Shown in pieces: positions 1-8,925 of a stretch of 41,948 nucleotides of DNA. Where the stretch lies: positions 1-41,948 of IMG/VR virus record IMGVR_UViG_3300035698_030367. The stretch is one strand, 5' to 3'. Within the stretch, counting starts at the first letter, position 1, and every line of letters starts with the position of its first letter. Made by a program: the position numbers and the translations under genes. Source of the stretch: a virus. The notes under the pieces were generated by a model. It saw nothing but the letters and a program-made list of their open reading frames with translations, was not told the origin of the DNA and searched no databases.

Positions 1-396
1 AAATCGAACGCTTTATCCACACCATTCGAAAAATCGAACAGTAGTGTTCTGAAAAACGAACGGAAAATACCCCTTGCCGTTCGTAAAAAAGAACACAATC
101 ATAATACTATTAATCATATTATTAAATTCAACGTTAACGTTGTTAAAAATAATAAAAAATCTTTGTCAGATGCTAGAAGGGGGAGACTTCAATATCATGC
201 AGAAAAAATTGGAGATGAGAAGAATATAAAAGCATGGATTGAAGTTGCTAGTCAGATTGGCTTTCAGAAAACAATTAATATTTTAATAGATGTATCGGAA
301 AGTACTGATGCAAAAAATAAGGGAGCATGTGCTATGGGGCTTGCCAAGAAGGCAGGTTATAAAAAGTTTTTTAGACCGAACAAAGACCGACTATGA
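1..396 (+). CDS. C-terminal part of a possible phage replication protein (5' end outside window)
   Basis: The reading frame is open from base 1 to the TGA at 394-396, giving at least 131 residues with no start that must be used; the first candidate start is TTG at 163, but open frame continues upstream of it. The first 40 codons form a low-complexity linker rich in Lys, Asn and Ser, followed by a compact, probably helical C-terminal domain. This layout, and its position ahead of phage packaging genes, resembles replisome-organiser or initiator proteins, but no diagnostic motif is visible, so function is a guess. Its stop overlaps the next start (ATGA). Confidence 0.6.
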   Translation, partial: KSNALSTPFEKSNSSVLKNERKIPLAVRKKEHNHNTINHIIKFNVNVVKNNKKSLSDARRGRLQYHAEKIGDEKNIKAWIEVASQIGFQKTINILIDVSESTDAKNKGACAMGLAKKAGYKKFFRPNKDRL

Positions 397-812
397 AAAA
401 TTTAAAAGAAAAAATAGCCGAGAATTTGATTATAAAAGTTGATTTTAATGTCAGATTTAAGAAAGGTACAAAAAACACAAAACAGATTACCAATTTTTGT
501 CTTATTGGATCATTGCCAGTGCTAATCAAATTTAAAAACGGTGAAGATAAAACAATTAGACTTAATCGAGCAGTTCAAGTTCGGGATGATCCAAATTTGA
601 GAAGGATGCAAGGACTTTTTGCAGTAGACCCAAAAATAACAGGAAAATATAAAAAACTAGTTTTGGGAATAGTTCATGATTTAAGCAAAATGATTGAGAG
701 GATTTCAAAAGACAATAAATTCAATAATCAAGATATTCAAAAAATAGTAATAGTTAAAATAAAAGATGAAAGAAGTAAAAAAGGAAATAATGGTAAGTCT
801 AAGCGAGATTAA
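393..812 (+). CDS. hypothetical phage protein, 139 aa
   Basis: The ATG overlaps the preceding TGA (ATGA), which indicates translational coupling. The protein is basic, begins with a beta-rich half (about residues 12-75) and ends with a Lys/Asn/Asp-rich helix and a charged tail. No family is recognised. Its place between a replication-like protein and a ParB-methyltransferase suggests an early or middle gene involved in DNA metabolism. The 3' end overlaps the methyltransferase start by about 20 bases. Confidence 0.7.
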   Translation: MKNLKEKIAENLIIKVDFNVRFKKGTKNTKQITNFCLIGSLPVLIKFKNGEDKTIRLNRAVQVRDDPNLRRMQGLFAVDPKITGKYKKLVLGIVHDLSKMIERISKDNKFNNQDIQKIVIVKIKDERSKKGNNGKSKRD

Positions 813-2016
813 GCCATACAAGAAAAACGCTAAACAACATCCTAAAAAGCAGGTTGATCAGATTGCTTTTAGTATTGAAAATTATGGTTTTAATCAGCCA
901 TTGGTCCTTGATCTGAAAAATGTAATTATAGTTGGTCATGGGAGATTCGAGGCAGCTAAGAAGTTAGAGCTTGAGGAAGTGCCTTGTTATATTGTAAATC
1001 TTTCAGCAGACAAGGCTAAGGAATACAGGTTAGCTGATAATAAAACTAATGAGAGTGATTGGGATCAAGAATTGTTAATTGAGGCTTTAAAGGAAATAGA
1101 TGAGAAAATAGTTGAATCTATGGGTTTTGACTTGGATCTTATAAAAGATATTACAGAAGATGATTTTAATTCGCAAGAAGAATACGACAAGATTGATAAG
1201 CCTGTTGCAGAACTGGGAGATATTTATCAACTTGGGAGGCACAGGTTAATGTGCGGTGATTCTGCCAAAAGAGATGATATGAAGAAACTTATGGATGGCA
1301 AGTTAGGAAGAATGATTTTTACAGATCCTCCATACAACGTTGATTATAAATCTCCAGGAGGGCTTGATTATAGCTCAAAGAAGTTTGGTGGGAGTGGTGG
1401 CAAAATATTTAATGATAATAAAACAGATAAAGATTGCGTGGCATTCTATACGGATGTGTTAAAAAACTTATATGAATTTTCAACTGATGACGTGACGATT
1501 TACTGGTGGTTTGCAAATAAGAATAATCATTTAAATAGGGAGGCATTTGATAATGCTGATTGGCACATGAGCCAAATAATTATGTGGCTTAAAAATTCAA
1601 TGGTTTTTTCAAGAGGACAAGATTATCACAGAATGTATGAGCCATGCATGATGGGATGGAAAAGAAAAAAAGTACATTATAAAAATAAAAAGATTAACAA
1701 TCTAAAGGATGTCTATAATCTTGATTATGAAGATTTTCATGAAATGCTAGATGTTTGGTATGAGAAGAGAGACGTGACACAAAATTATGTGCATCCAACG
1801 CAGAAACCACTACGACTTCCAGAACGAGCATTAAAAAAGAATAGCGAGAAAGATGATATTGTAATCGATTTGTTCGGTGGGTCAGGATCAACCTTGATGG
1901 CTTGCGATCAGAAAAATAGAAGTTGTTATTCTATGGAGTTGGATCCAAAATATATTGATGTGATTATTAAAAGATGGGAGGAGTACACAAATAAAAAAGC
2001 AGAAAAAGTATGCTGA
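790..2016 (+). CDS. ParB-like domain fused to a beta-class DNA methyltransferase
   Basis: The N-terminal ParB/Srx-like domain contains GHGRFEA at about residues 49-55 in this numbering. The C-terminal half is an S-adenosylmethionine-dependent DNA methyltransferase: motif IV DPPY (about 179-182) comes before motif I, DLFGGSGS (about 360-367), which is the beta order. DPPY favours N6-adenine methylation. Such fusions are common in phages and usually act as orphan methylases that mask phage DNA from host restriction. I chose ATG 790 over ATG 766 because an AAGGA sits just upstream and the ParB domain starts right after it. The type I R-M system downstream has its own HsdM. Confidence 0.9.
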   Translation: MVSLSEIKPYKKNAKQHPKKQVDQIAFSIENYGFNQPLVLDLKNVIIVGHGRFEAAKKLELEEVPCYIVNLSADKAKEYRLADNKTNESDWDQELLIEALKEIDEKIVESMGFDLDLIKDITEDDFNSQEEYDKIDKPVAELGDIYQLGRHRLMCGDSAKRDDMKKLMDGKLGRMIFTDPPYNVDYKSPGGLDYSSKKFGGSGGKIFNDNKTDKDCVAFYTDVLKNLYEFSTDDVTIYWWFANKNNHLNREAFDNADWHMSQIIMWLKNSMVFSRGQDYHRMYEPCMMGWKRKKVHYKNKKINNLKDVYNLDYEDFHEMLDVWYEKRDVTQNYVHPTQKPLRLPERALKKNSEKDDIVIDLFGGSGSTLMACDQKNRSCYSMELDPKYIDVIIKRWEEYTNKKAEKVC

Positions 2017-2177
2017 CATTTTATTGTAAAAAGAGAGGCGAAGCGATAGAAAAAGAAAAAGTATTTACTTATTGCTATAAAAAACACTGTAAAAACCATA
2101 TTTTGTTTAGAAATGAACGTAAAATGATGAATTATCATAATAAATTAACAAGGGCTCAAATAATGCTTAGTCCATAA
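2010..2177 (+). CDS. small Cys-rich protein, 55 aa
   Basis: This short frame starts inside the end of the methyltransferase gene (ATG at 2010, methyltransferase TGA at 2014-2016), a usual phage overlap. It encodes MLTFYCKKRG then a YCYKKHCKNH segment, so Cys6, Cys22 and Cys27 with neighbouring His could bind one zinc ion. The protein is strongly basic. It fills what would otherwise be a 170-base gap between the methyltransferase and the small terminase. Function unknown; a small nucleic-acid-binding protein is plausible but unproven. Confidence 0.55.
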   Translation: MLTFYCKKRGEAIEKEKVFTYCYKKHCKNHILFRNERKMMNYHNKLTRAQIMLSP

Positions 2178-2184
2178 ACATTGA

Positions 2185-2628
2185 ATGAAAAGCACACAAT
2201 GTCACAAATGTCACACTATAAAAAGGGGTGTCCGTTATACAACAGCAAAGAAGAAAAAGATAGTTTTGGAATTATTGTCAATGAGAATGGGAATTATAAA
2301 GACAGCATGTGTTGAAGCAGGAATTGCAACTAAAACTTATTATAGATGGATTGAGAAGGATAAAAAGTTTGCGGAAAAAGCTAGTGATATTCAAGTTGAT
2401 CAGAGAGCTTATGTAGAAAGTGTGTTAATGAGAAAGATAACAGAGAAAGATACGACATCAGTTATTTTTTATCTGAAATGTAGGCACCCAGATTATAAAC
2501 CAAAGAGTGAGCATGAGATTAATAATTCACAAGAATTAGAAGATATGAGAAGTGGGTACAATGAATTAATTAAAAAGATAGCCACAGAGGATGATGACAA
2601 AGATGAAATTGCCAAAGATACCGGGTAA
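2185..2628 (+). CDS. terS: terminase small subunit-like protein
   Basis: This 147-residue protein has a helix-turn-helix region around residues 35-60 (KTACVEAGIATKTYYRWIEK), the form usual in phage small terminase subunits that recognise the packaging site. A helical middle and an acidic C-terminal tail follow, as expected for oligomerisation and contact with the large subunit. It lies directly before the large terminase and overlaps it by 38 bases. The N-terminus (CHKCH) looks unusual, so the true start could differ, but no better start is seen. Confidence 0.75.
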   Translation: MKSTQCHKCHTIKRGVRYTTAKKKKIVLELLSMRMGIIKTACVEAGIATKTYYRWIEKDKKFAEKASDIQVDQRAYVESVLMRKITEKDTTSVIFYLKCRHPDYKPKSEHEINNSQELEDMRSGYNELIKKIATEDDDKDEIAKDTG

Positions 2629-4033
2629 GGAAAAAGAGCTTTGTCTGTCATTGCTTGCTCATTTTAATTTGGAAGGAAGGGTTGCAAGTGATGTGATAAC
2701 TGAAGGTCAATTGGTAATTTTTTGGGCGATAGTATTTAGACATTTTGAGTACATTCAAATCATAGCTTGTACGCAGTACGGAAAATCATTAATTGTAGCG
2801 TTGGCTTGTATAGTGGTGAGCTGTATTCAGGGAGAGTTGATACCAGTAGTGGCACCAAAGAAAGAACAGGCTAAAAAGATAATGAGATATTATATTGAGC
2901 ATATTGGTGATAGCCCAATGTTCAGTTCGTTGCTAGAGAAGAAAGACAAGATTGATATGTTAAGGCAAGAAGCCAGTAAAGATAGAATCGTGTTAAGAAA
3001 TGGCGGAGGATTATTCGCATTAAGTGTTGAGGCTAGAAGTGTGGAGCGAGGAGTGAGAGCTGTAATGGGAGAAGGCGGAAGAATAGTTATTCAAGATGAA
3101 AGTGCTTTGATACCAGACGAGATTGAGGCTACAGTATTTCGTATGATTGCAGGAAAACAAAAGATAGGAGATGAAACACAGAAGTCGTGTTATATAAAAA
3201 TTGGTAACCCATTTCATAATAATCATTTTAAAAAGACATGGAAAGATAAGGATTATTTTAAAATATTTATTGATGCTAATCAGGCTTTAAAAGAAGGGAG
3301 ATATACCGAGGCTTTTTTAAGAAAAGCTTTGACTATGCCGTTAGCTGATATTTTATATAATTGTAAATTTCCAGATGAGAATGAAGTTGATCCAAGAGGT
3401 TTTAGAAAGTTAATGACAGAAAAAGAACAAGCACGAATGTATCTGAATACAGTACCAGAGCTAAAGACAGGGGCTAAGAAATTGGGTGTAGACGTGGCAA
3501 GGGGAGGTAATTGGACAGTATTTGTCATTAAGGGCATAGATAAAAAAACTAGCTTACCCGTGGCATATATTAAAAGAAAGCTAAAAACTAAGAATATAAT
3601 GGATATCGCAGGTGAAATTAAATTGATATGCAGGGAAGAGAAAATTGAGTATTCAGATGTGTTCGTGGATGTGGTGGGAATTGGAGCGGGGGTAGCTGAT
3701 AGATTGTTGGAAGATGATATTTATATAAACCAATGTAGAGCAAATGACAAGCCAAGCGAAAATGGATCAAATATGTATATCAATATTAAGGCTGAATCAA
3801 ATTTTAAAGCAAGGAAAATGTTAACTGAAATGGGTGGTAAAGTTTACGGTAAAGAATTTGCAGAAGTCGATGATATCAAATGGAAGATAGCAAACGGAGG
3901 AGATGGCAAGATTCAGATGGAATCAAAAGATGATTTGATTGCAAGGGGTGTGGCTAGTCCTGATTTCTGGGATGCACTATGTTTCACGTTTTATGAAAGT
4001 TCGGTTATTGTTCCGAAAATATCAATGATATAA
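2591..4033 (+). CDS. terL: terminase large subunit (DNA-packaging ATPase/nuclease)
   Basis: The ATPase domain has a Walker A-like CTQYGKS at residues 60-66 and a Walker B RIVIQDE at 164-170. The C-terminal RNase H-like nuclease has its acidic ligands at D301 (LGVDVARGG), D360 (VFVDVVGIGAG) and D461 (PDFWDAL), the usual spacing. At 480 residues it is full length. It pumps phage DNA into the prohead through the portal and cuts the concatemer. It overlaps terS; the next gene begins two bases after its stop. Confidence 0.95.
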   Translation: MMTKMKLPKIPGKEKELCLSLLAHFNLEGRVASDVITEGQLVIFWAIVFRHFEYIQIIACTQYGKSLIVALACIVVSCIQGELIPVVAPKKEQAKKIMRYYIEHIGDSPMFSSLLEKKDKIDMLRQEASKDRIVLRNGGGLFALSVEARSVERGVRAVMGEGGRIVIQDESALIPDEIEATVFRMIAGKQKIGDETQKSCYIKIGNPFHNNHFKKTWKDKDYFKIFIDANQALKEGRYTEAFLRKALTMPLADILYNCKFPDENEVDPRGFRKLMTEKEQARMYLNTVPELKTGAKKLGVDVARGGNWTVFVIKGIDKKTSLPVAYIKRKLKTKNIMDIAGEIKLICREEKIEYSDVFVDVVGIGAGVADRLLEDDIYINQCRANDKPSENGSNMYINIKAESNFKARKMLTEMGGKVYGKEFAEVDDIKWKIANGGDGKIQMESKDDLIARGVASPDFWDALCFTFYESSVIVPKISMI

Positions 4034-4035
4034 AT

Positions 4036-4221
4036 ATGAACTGGATTAAAGACAAAATTTTAAAAATACTTTTACGTGTTATACAAAGTGTTAATGGAGG
4101 ATTGAGAATTGTTATTGCTAATAGAGCAATTATGAAAGCAAGAGTGTGTAGAAATGGTAAATGGTCAGAAGATATTATTTTAAATAAAAAACCAAAGTTT
4201 AATAAATTTTTTATCAAATAG
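4036..4221 (+). CDS. small hypothetical protein, 61 aa
   Basis: This short, strongly basic frame sits two bases after terL and four bases before the next gene. It carries an amphipathic N-terminal helix and a Lys/Phe-rich C-terminus and has no recognisable domain. The tight fit between neighbours and the AATATG start context shared with nearby genes support it as real. Function unknown. Confidence 0.5.
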   Translation: MNWIKDKILKILLRVIQSVNGGLRIVIANRAIMKARVCRNGKWSEDIILNKKPKFNKFFIK

Positions 4222-4225
4222 AAAT

Positions 4226-4639
4226 ATGGAAATAGCTATTAATAATAGAATACAAAAATGGTTAAACAATTTTATATATTTTGCAGTTGTTTTAACTCAA
4301 GTTTGTGAAGAATGGATTGTTGATAAAATTGATAATCAAGTTACCACTAATACAGAATATATTGCATGGGGATCAGGTAGTGGGACATTGCTTAAGGATA
4401 ATGTCGCTTTGTTTGCAGAGGAGAGTGAGGCTAGAGTTGAGACAGTGAGAAGTCAGTCACTCCCCGATGTTTTGCAATGGGTAGCAACAGTAACTGCTGA
4501 AGCTAATAAGACAATAACTGAAGCAGGGTTATTTAATAATAGTACGGCTGGTAGTTTATTCATTCATGGTGATTTTACAGGAATAGTTTTATCAACTGGA
4601 GATAAGATTGAATTAACATTTCAATTAGAAGTGCAATAA
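4226..4639 (+). CDS. tail-fibre/baseplate-like structural protein, 137 aa
   Basis: The protein has a helical N-terminus followed by a beta-rich domain with WGSGSGT, EARV, ATVTAEANKTITEAGLF and LFIHGDF elements. This pattern is seen in many small phage structural proteins near tail-fibre genes. A second protein of the same plan is encoded at 16875-17441 in the true tail module, sharing the GSGS turn, a TE-G element and a hydrophobic beta C-terminus. Location between terL and portal is unusual for a fibre gene. Role in receptor binding or as a decoration is inference. Confidence 0.6.
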   Translation: MEIAINNRIQKWLNNFIYFAVVLTQVCEEWIVDKIDNQVTTNTEYIAWGSGSGTLLKDNVALFAEESEARVETVRSQSLPDVLQWVATVTAEANKTITEAGLFNNSTAGSLFIHGDFTGIVLSTGDKIELTFQLEVQ

Positions 4640-4641
4640 AT

Positions 4642-5748
4642 ATGAAAGAAGTACTAATAAGCCAAGCACAGAAGAATTCAGAATTTACCGCTGTTCCGTT
4701 GGGGCAAACTTTTACGCTTGATGGTCCTGCGAAGATATTGGGGATTTCATTATGGGAGTGTGATTATGTTGGAAACAATGTTGTTGTAAATTTGTATGAT
4801 GGTATTGAGAAGAATACATTGCTGGCTACAAAAACAGTGAATGTATATCATCATCAGGATAGTTGGCTGGAGTGGATATTTGCAATACCTATAGAGCTTG
4901 AAGCTGGAACGTATTATTTCGAGATACCGACATCAGGAATAAAGATGGGTTACTATAATGGAGATGTTTACGATGGAGGCGGTTTGTATTATAACGGCAA
5001 TTTACAAAGTAGGGACATGACTTTCCAAATTTTATATGATAGTCCAGTTGAGGCATTTTATGAAGTTACATCGCATAATAGTAGTTGGGGATTTAATGGA
5101 TATCAATGGCTGTATCAATCGTTTAATTCTGGAACTGTAAACAATTTTCTTGGTATTGATTGGTATAACATATATAGCACAAGTGGAAGTTATGATTTTA
5201 CTCTGGAGCTTAGAAGATACTTAGATGATGAACTTATCGCAAGTAAATTTTTTAACGGCATTAATCGACAGACAACAGGATGGGTTCCATTTTTCTTTGA
5301 TGATCCAGTGGCTATTGAATACAACACAGATTATTATATAAAAATTACATTTTCAGAATATTGGCAGGTTAGATTTAGGACGGATAATGTTTATGCAGAT
5401 GGAGCAATGGGAACTTCTAAAACTCAGGCAGGAGACAAGGATGCACAACTTAGGATGTGGACAGATACAGGCATTTGGATGCCTAAAACTCATGAGCAGA
5501 TATTAGAAGGAAATATTAACAGTGATTTAGAAATCTTACAGGCTAAAACATTTTATAGGTCAATAGAAATTGTATTATTGGGAGTAAAGAATTTAACAAT
5601 ATGTGGATTTAATCAAGTTACCTTTAGCGTTAGTACGAGCATTAGGGCGATGTTGAGTGGAATGGATAAAATATACAGTAGTGTAACAAAAAGATATTAC
5701 ACGTTAAAGCAAAAAGTAAGAAAGTTTATTATAAGACTAAAATCATGA
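4642..5748 (+). CDS. tandem beta-sandwich structural protein, possible fibre or decoration protein
   Basis: The 368-residue protein contains two consecutive jelly-roll-like repeats, about 10-130 and 140-265. Both have a run of aromatic beta strands ending in a similar element: LEAGTYYFEIP in the first, IEYNTDYYIKITF in the second. This matches carbohydrate-binding-like sandwich domains that occur in phage tips and bacterial surface proteins. The last 90 residues are helical and basic. No catalytic residues are evident. It follows the preceding gene by two bases and overlaps the next by four, so it belongs to the same cassette. Confidence 0.6.
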   Translation: MKEVLISQAQKNSEFTAVPLGQTFTLDGPAKILGISLWECDYVGNNVVVNLYDGIEKNTLLATKTVNVYHHQDSWLEWIFAIPIELEAGTYYFEIPTSGIKMGYYNGDVYDGGGLYYNGNLQSRDMTFQILYDSPVEAFYEVTSHNSSWGFNGYQWLYQSFNSGTVNNFLGIDWYNIYSTSGSYDFTLELRRYLDDELIASKFFNGINRQTTGWVPFFFDDPVAIEYNTDYYIKITFSEYWQVRFRTDNVYADGAMGTSKTQAGDKDAQLRMWTDTGIWMPKTHEQILEGNINSDLEILQAKTFYRSIEIVLLGVKNLTICGFNQVTFSVSTSIRAMLSGMDKIYSSVTKRYYTLKQKVRKFIIRLKS

Positions 5749-6077
5749 GAACTGATATTGAAATAATAAAAGGAGACAATGGATTTGATTTGTTTTTTGT
5801 ATTGCAAAATTATGAAGGCAATGCACTTAGTTTAAACACCGTCAATAATATTTATTTTAAGGTGCAAAAGTCAGGTGAAGAAGTATTATCATTTACAGGT
5901 GACATGGAGGTAATCGATGGGAGTAACGGAGAAGTTAAATATAATGTTGAACAAAATAATTTTAATGAAGAAGGAAGGTATTACGCTGAAATTGAAATAA
6001 ATTTTAATAACGGGCAGATAATAACATATGATGATATTTTAATAAAAGTTAAAAGTGATTTACCTAAAGAAATATGA
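5745..6077 (+). CDS. BppU-type N-terminal Ig-like baseplate protein, 110 aa
   Basis: The whole protein resembles the immunoglobulin-like domain at the N-terminus of baseplate upper proteins (BppU_N family). It has the early IKGDNGFDL, a central NIYFKVQKSGEEVLSF strand pair, GSNGEVKYNVEQ, and the late GRYYAEIEINFNNGQ with a dityrosine strand. In lactococcal phages this domain anchors receptor-binding proteins to the baseplate. Here it stands alone and sits between a beta-sandwich gene and the portal, overlapping both by four bases. Confidence 0.65.
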   Translation: MRTDIEIIKGDNGFDLFFVLQNYEGNALSLNTVNNIYFKVQKSGEEVLSFTGDMEVIDGSNGEVKYNVEQNNFNEEGRYYAEIEINFNNGQIITYDDILIKVKSDLPKEI

Positions 6078-8131
6078 GTTTTATAAAACACATCTACAAT
6101 CGAATAGCTGGAAAGCAGGCAGTACCATATTCATTTTTTGTTAATTCAGGAGTGATGTCTTCGATAGTTACCAAAACTGATGCTTTAGATTTTTACAAGT
6201 CTTGGGTTTATGCTTGTGTTGCTAGGCGAAGTATGGGATTGGCTCAAATAGAATTCAAGCTGTACAGACTCAAAGACAATGACGAAGTTGAAGAGTTGGT
6301 TGATCATGAGTTATTAGAATTGTTGTATAGAGTTAACCCGGAAATGACTAAATATAACTTTATTCAGTTAAGTGTTATTTATAGAGATTTGCTTGGAGCA
6401 AGTCCATGGATACTTAGCAAGACTAATGAAGATGATAAATATCCTAGTAATATTTTTATTGCTCGACCAGAATTTTTTAAAGTTAAAAAAGATAATCAAG
6501 GGAATTTAGAGGGGTATGTTTATGAGATTGGTACATACAAAAAAGAGTTTAAGAAAGAAGAGGTATTGTTTTTAAAAAATTATAATCCTAAAAATCCAGA
6601 TAGAGGAATAGGTGTGATTGAGGCAGTAAGAGAGACTGCAGAAAATGATGACTATATTATGCAGTCAAATAAGAATTTATTAAAGAACAATGCTAGACCG
6701 ACTGGGATACTGGAAGTAGATGGAAATATTAGCGGTAAGCAAGAAAAGAGATTGTCAAAAATATTCAAGGCGAAATATCAGGGTTATGAAAATTCATATG
6801 AAGTTCCATTGTTGCAAGGAGGGGTAAAATTTAAACCTATGACTTTGCCACCAAAAGACTTAGATTTTATTGAAAGCAGAAAAATGAACAGGGATGAGAT
6901 ATTGATGGTTTTTGGTGTCCCGTTATCTGTTTTAGGAATGTCTAAAGATGTTAATCGTGCCAGTGCTGAAACTGCTGAATATACATTTTGTAAGAGGACT
7001 TTAGAGCCAATGGCAACTGAAATAATTGAGCAGTTAAATGAATTTTTAGTACCGATGTTTGGGAGTAATTTATGGCTTGGTTTTGAGCCTTTAGCCAAGG
7101 AAGATAAGGAGATTGAACTTAAGAGAAGAAGCGAGGGTTGGAATAAGTGGATGACTACCAATGAGGTGAGAGAAATGGAAGGACTTGAGGCAGTGCAGGG
7201 AGGAGATTATATTTATCTTCCACTTTCAAGCATGCCGATGATTGGGGGCAATAAAAAGAATGTGGAGATTAAAGGGGATTATATTAAGTTAAAAAAGAAA
7301 AGAGAAAATGGAGTTAATTTGAAGACGCAAAAATATATTACTAAAAGGATAAAAAATAGAGAGTTAAGCAAAAGAAAGATAGCTGAAAAATTTAAAAACA
7401 ATATTATTTCAGCGGTTAATAATAAAGATAGGGTTGTAAAAATAGTTAGAGACAAAGAGACACCCAAGGAGAGGAGCGGTGAGATTAGTAAAAGAATAAA
7501 AGGAAGAATGATGAAGGTGTGGCAAAAGCAAATGAAAAAGTTTTTTGATAATCAAGAGAAAAGATTTTTAAATGCTGTTGATGACACTTTCAAAAAAGAT
7601 ATTTCTGATCAAGTTAGTATTAATAAAAACAATGAATTATCTGCAGTAATTGAGATTATAAAACCACTTTATGAAATATCATTTGATCAGGGAGTAATTG
7701 GAGCAAGTGAAGTGATGGGAGAAGATTTCGTTTTGGATAGAGCATTTATGAGAGAGTGGCTAGATAAAGTTAGTAATGAGATTGGTGAGATGATAACAGA
7801 TGAGACGGTTAATAAATTTAATAAGACGATGCAGGAAGGTATTTCAGATGGCGAAGACTTGGAAGAATTAAGAAAAAGAGTTGAGAAGGTATTTGAATTT
7901 GCTAAAGGGTATAGGGCAGAAATGATAGCTAGAACAGAATCAGCAAGAGGTGTGACAGAAGGACACAGGTCGGCATACGGAGAATATGGTATTTCAAATG
8001 TAGAATGGCTTTTATCTCCCGATGCTTGCGATATTTGTAAAAGTAAAGCAAGTGAGGAATGGGATATAAAAAATATCAAAGGAGAAATTCCAGTGCATCC
8101 AAATTGTATGTGTGATTTTACTCCAGTTTAA
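6074..8131 (+). CDS. portal protein fused to MuF-type head morphogenesis domain
   Basis: Residues about 1-390 match HK97-family portals, including VYACVARRSMGLAQIEFKLY near the start and the PPKDLDFIESRKMNRDEI / VFGVP region that lines the channel. After a basic linker, residues about 450-685 resemble the SPP1 gp7/MuF minor head protein, with ARTESARGVTEGHRSAY and a terminal metal-binding-like set C652, C655, H675, C678 and C680. In most phages these are two proteins. The fusion forms the DNA entry vertex and perhaps delivers its C-terminal domain with the DNA. It overlaps the previous gene by four bases. Confidence 0.9.
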   Translation: MSFIKHIYNRIAGKQAVPYSFFVNSGVMSSIVTKTDALDFYKSWVYACVARRSMGLAQIEFKLYRLKDNDEVEELVDHELLELLYRVNPEMTKYNFIQLSVIYRDLLGASPWILSKTNEDDKYPSNIFIARPEFFKVKKDNQGNLEGYVYEIGTYKKEFKKEEVLFLKNYNPKNPDRGIGVIEAVRETAENDDYIMQSNKNLLKNNARPTGILEVDGNISGKQEKRLSKIFKAKYQGYENSYEVPLLQGGVKFKPMTLPPKDLDFIESRKMNRDEILMVFGVPLSVLGMSKDVNRASAETAEYTFCKRTLEPMATEIIEQLNEFLVPMFGSNLWLGFEPLAKEDKEIELKRRSEGWNKWMTTNEVREMEGLEAVQGGDYIYLPLSSMPMIGGNKKNVEIKGDYIKLKKKRENGVNLKTQKYITKRIKNRELSKRKIAEKFKNNIISAVNNKDRVVKIVRDKETPKERSGEISKRIKGRMMKVWQKQMKKFFDNQEKRFLNAVDDTFKKDISDQVSINKNNELSAVIEIIKPLYEISFDQGVIGASEVMGEDFVLDRAFMREWLDKVSNEIGEMITDETVNKFNKTMQEGISDGEDLEELRKRVEKVFEFAKGYRAEMIARTESARGVTEGHRSAYGEYGISNVEWLLSPDACDICKSKASEEWDIKNIKGEIPVHPNCMCDFTPV

Positions 8132-8148
8132 TAACTAAGTTTATATAT

Positions 8149-8916
8149 ATGACAAAAAAAGAAAACAATAAAAATAATTCAAAAATAGATGAAAAGATTT
8201 TGAGAGTTAGGGTTAAGGCTGATATTAAAACTGTTGAAAAAAAAGGAGCTAAGGATTTGGGAATAATTGAGGCTTATGTTTCTATATTTAATAATATAGA
8301 TTTGGATGGAGATATTATTAAACAGGGAGCATTTAAGGATAGTTTAAAGTCAAAACTACCCAAGGGTGTTTGGATGCATGATTGGAATTTGCCAATTGCC
8401 AAAACATTAAAAGCCGAAGAGGATGAAAGGGGTTTACATATTCAGGCTGAATTTAATTTAGAAACACAACGTGGCAAAGAGGCTTACAGTGATATTAAGT
8501 TTGGAATAATCGATGAGTTTAGTATTGGGTTTAAGGTGCTTGATTTTGAGTGGGATGAAAATGACAATAGGATTATTAAGAAAGTGAAGTTATACGAATG
8601 GTCGCCAGTGTTAGCTGGAGCTAATCCAGATACGCAACTTCTTGATGTAAAAGCTAAAAAAGATGACAAGAAAAAAGAAGCAAAAATTAACTATGTGGAT
8701 GTTGATTATAAAAAACAGAGAGTGAAGATATATTTTAATGATGGAAGAATAAAAAGAATTAAGATAAGTAATAAATATATTAAATATTTAAAATCCCTGG
8801 TAAATCAAAAAGGGGGAAAGGTCGATTCTGGTGCGGTTAAAAAAGTACTCCGTATTAGACAAATTGCTAAGCAGATAGATAAGGGAGCAGAGTATCTACT
8901 GCGTATTACTAAATAA
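8149..8916 (+). CDS. HK97-type prohead maturation protease
   Basis: The protein has the S78 (caudovirus prohead protease) core: an AYVSIFNNIDLDGDII start, catalytic H77 in WMHDWN and catalytic S125 in EFSIGFK. It cleaves the capsid scaffold or delta domain during head maturation. At 255 residues it has a Lys-rich C-terminal tail beyond the protease core (about residue 165 on) that could act as a scaffold-like segment. The gene lies between portal and major capsid, the standard order. Confidence 0.93.
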   Translation: MTKKENNKNNSKIDEKILRVRVKADIKTVEKKGAKDLGIIEAYVSIFNNIDLDGDIIKQGAFKDSLKSKLPKGVWMHDWNLPIAKTLKAEEDERGLHIQAEFNLETQRGKEAYSDIKFGIIDEFSIGFKVLDFEWDENDNRIIKKVKLYEWSPVLAGANPDTQLLDVKAKKDDKKKEAKINYVDVDYKKQRVKIYFNDGRIKRIKISNKYIKYLKSLVNQKGGKVDSGAVKKVLRIRQIAKQIDKGAEYLLRITK

Positions 8917-8925
8917 ATTAAAGTT

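Noticed and set aside
1-100. Repeated CGAAC/GTTCG pieces and an imperfect inverted repeat, resembling operators or iterons
   Set aside because: The stretch is an open reading frame continuous with the first gene, so the repeats are most simply coding (Lys-Ser-Asn and similar).
130-141. Perfect palindrome AACGTTAACGTT
   Set aside because: Lies inside the same open frame; one copy only, without promoter.
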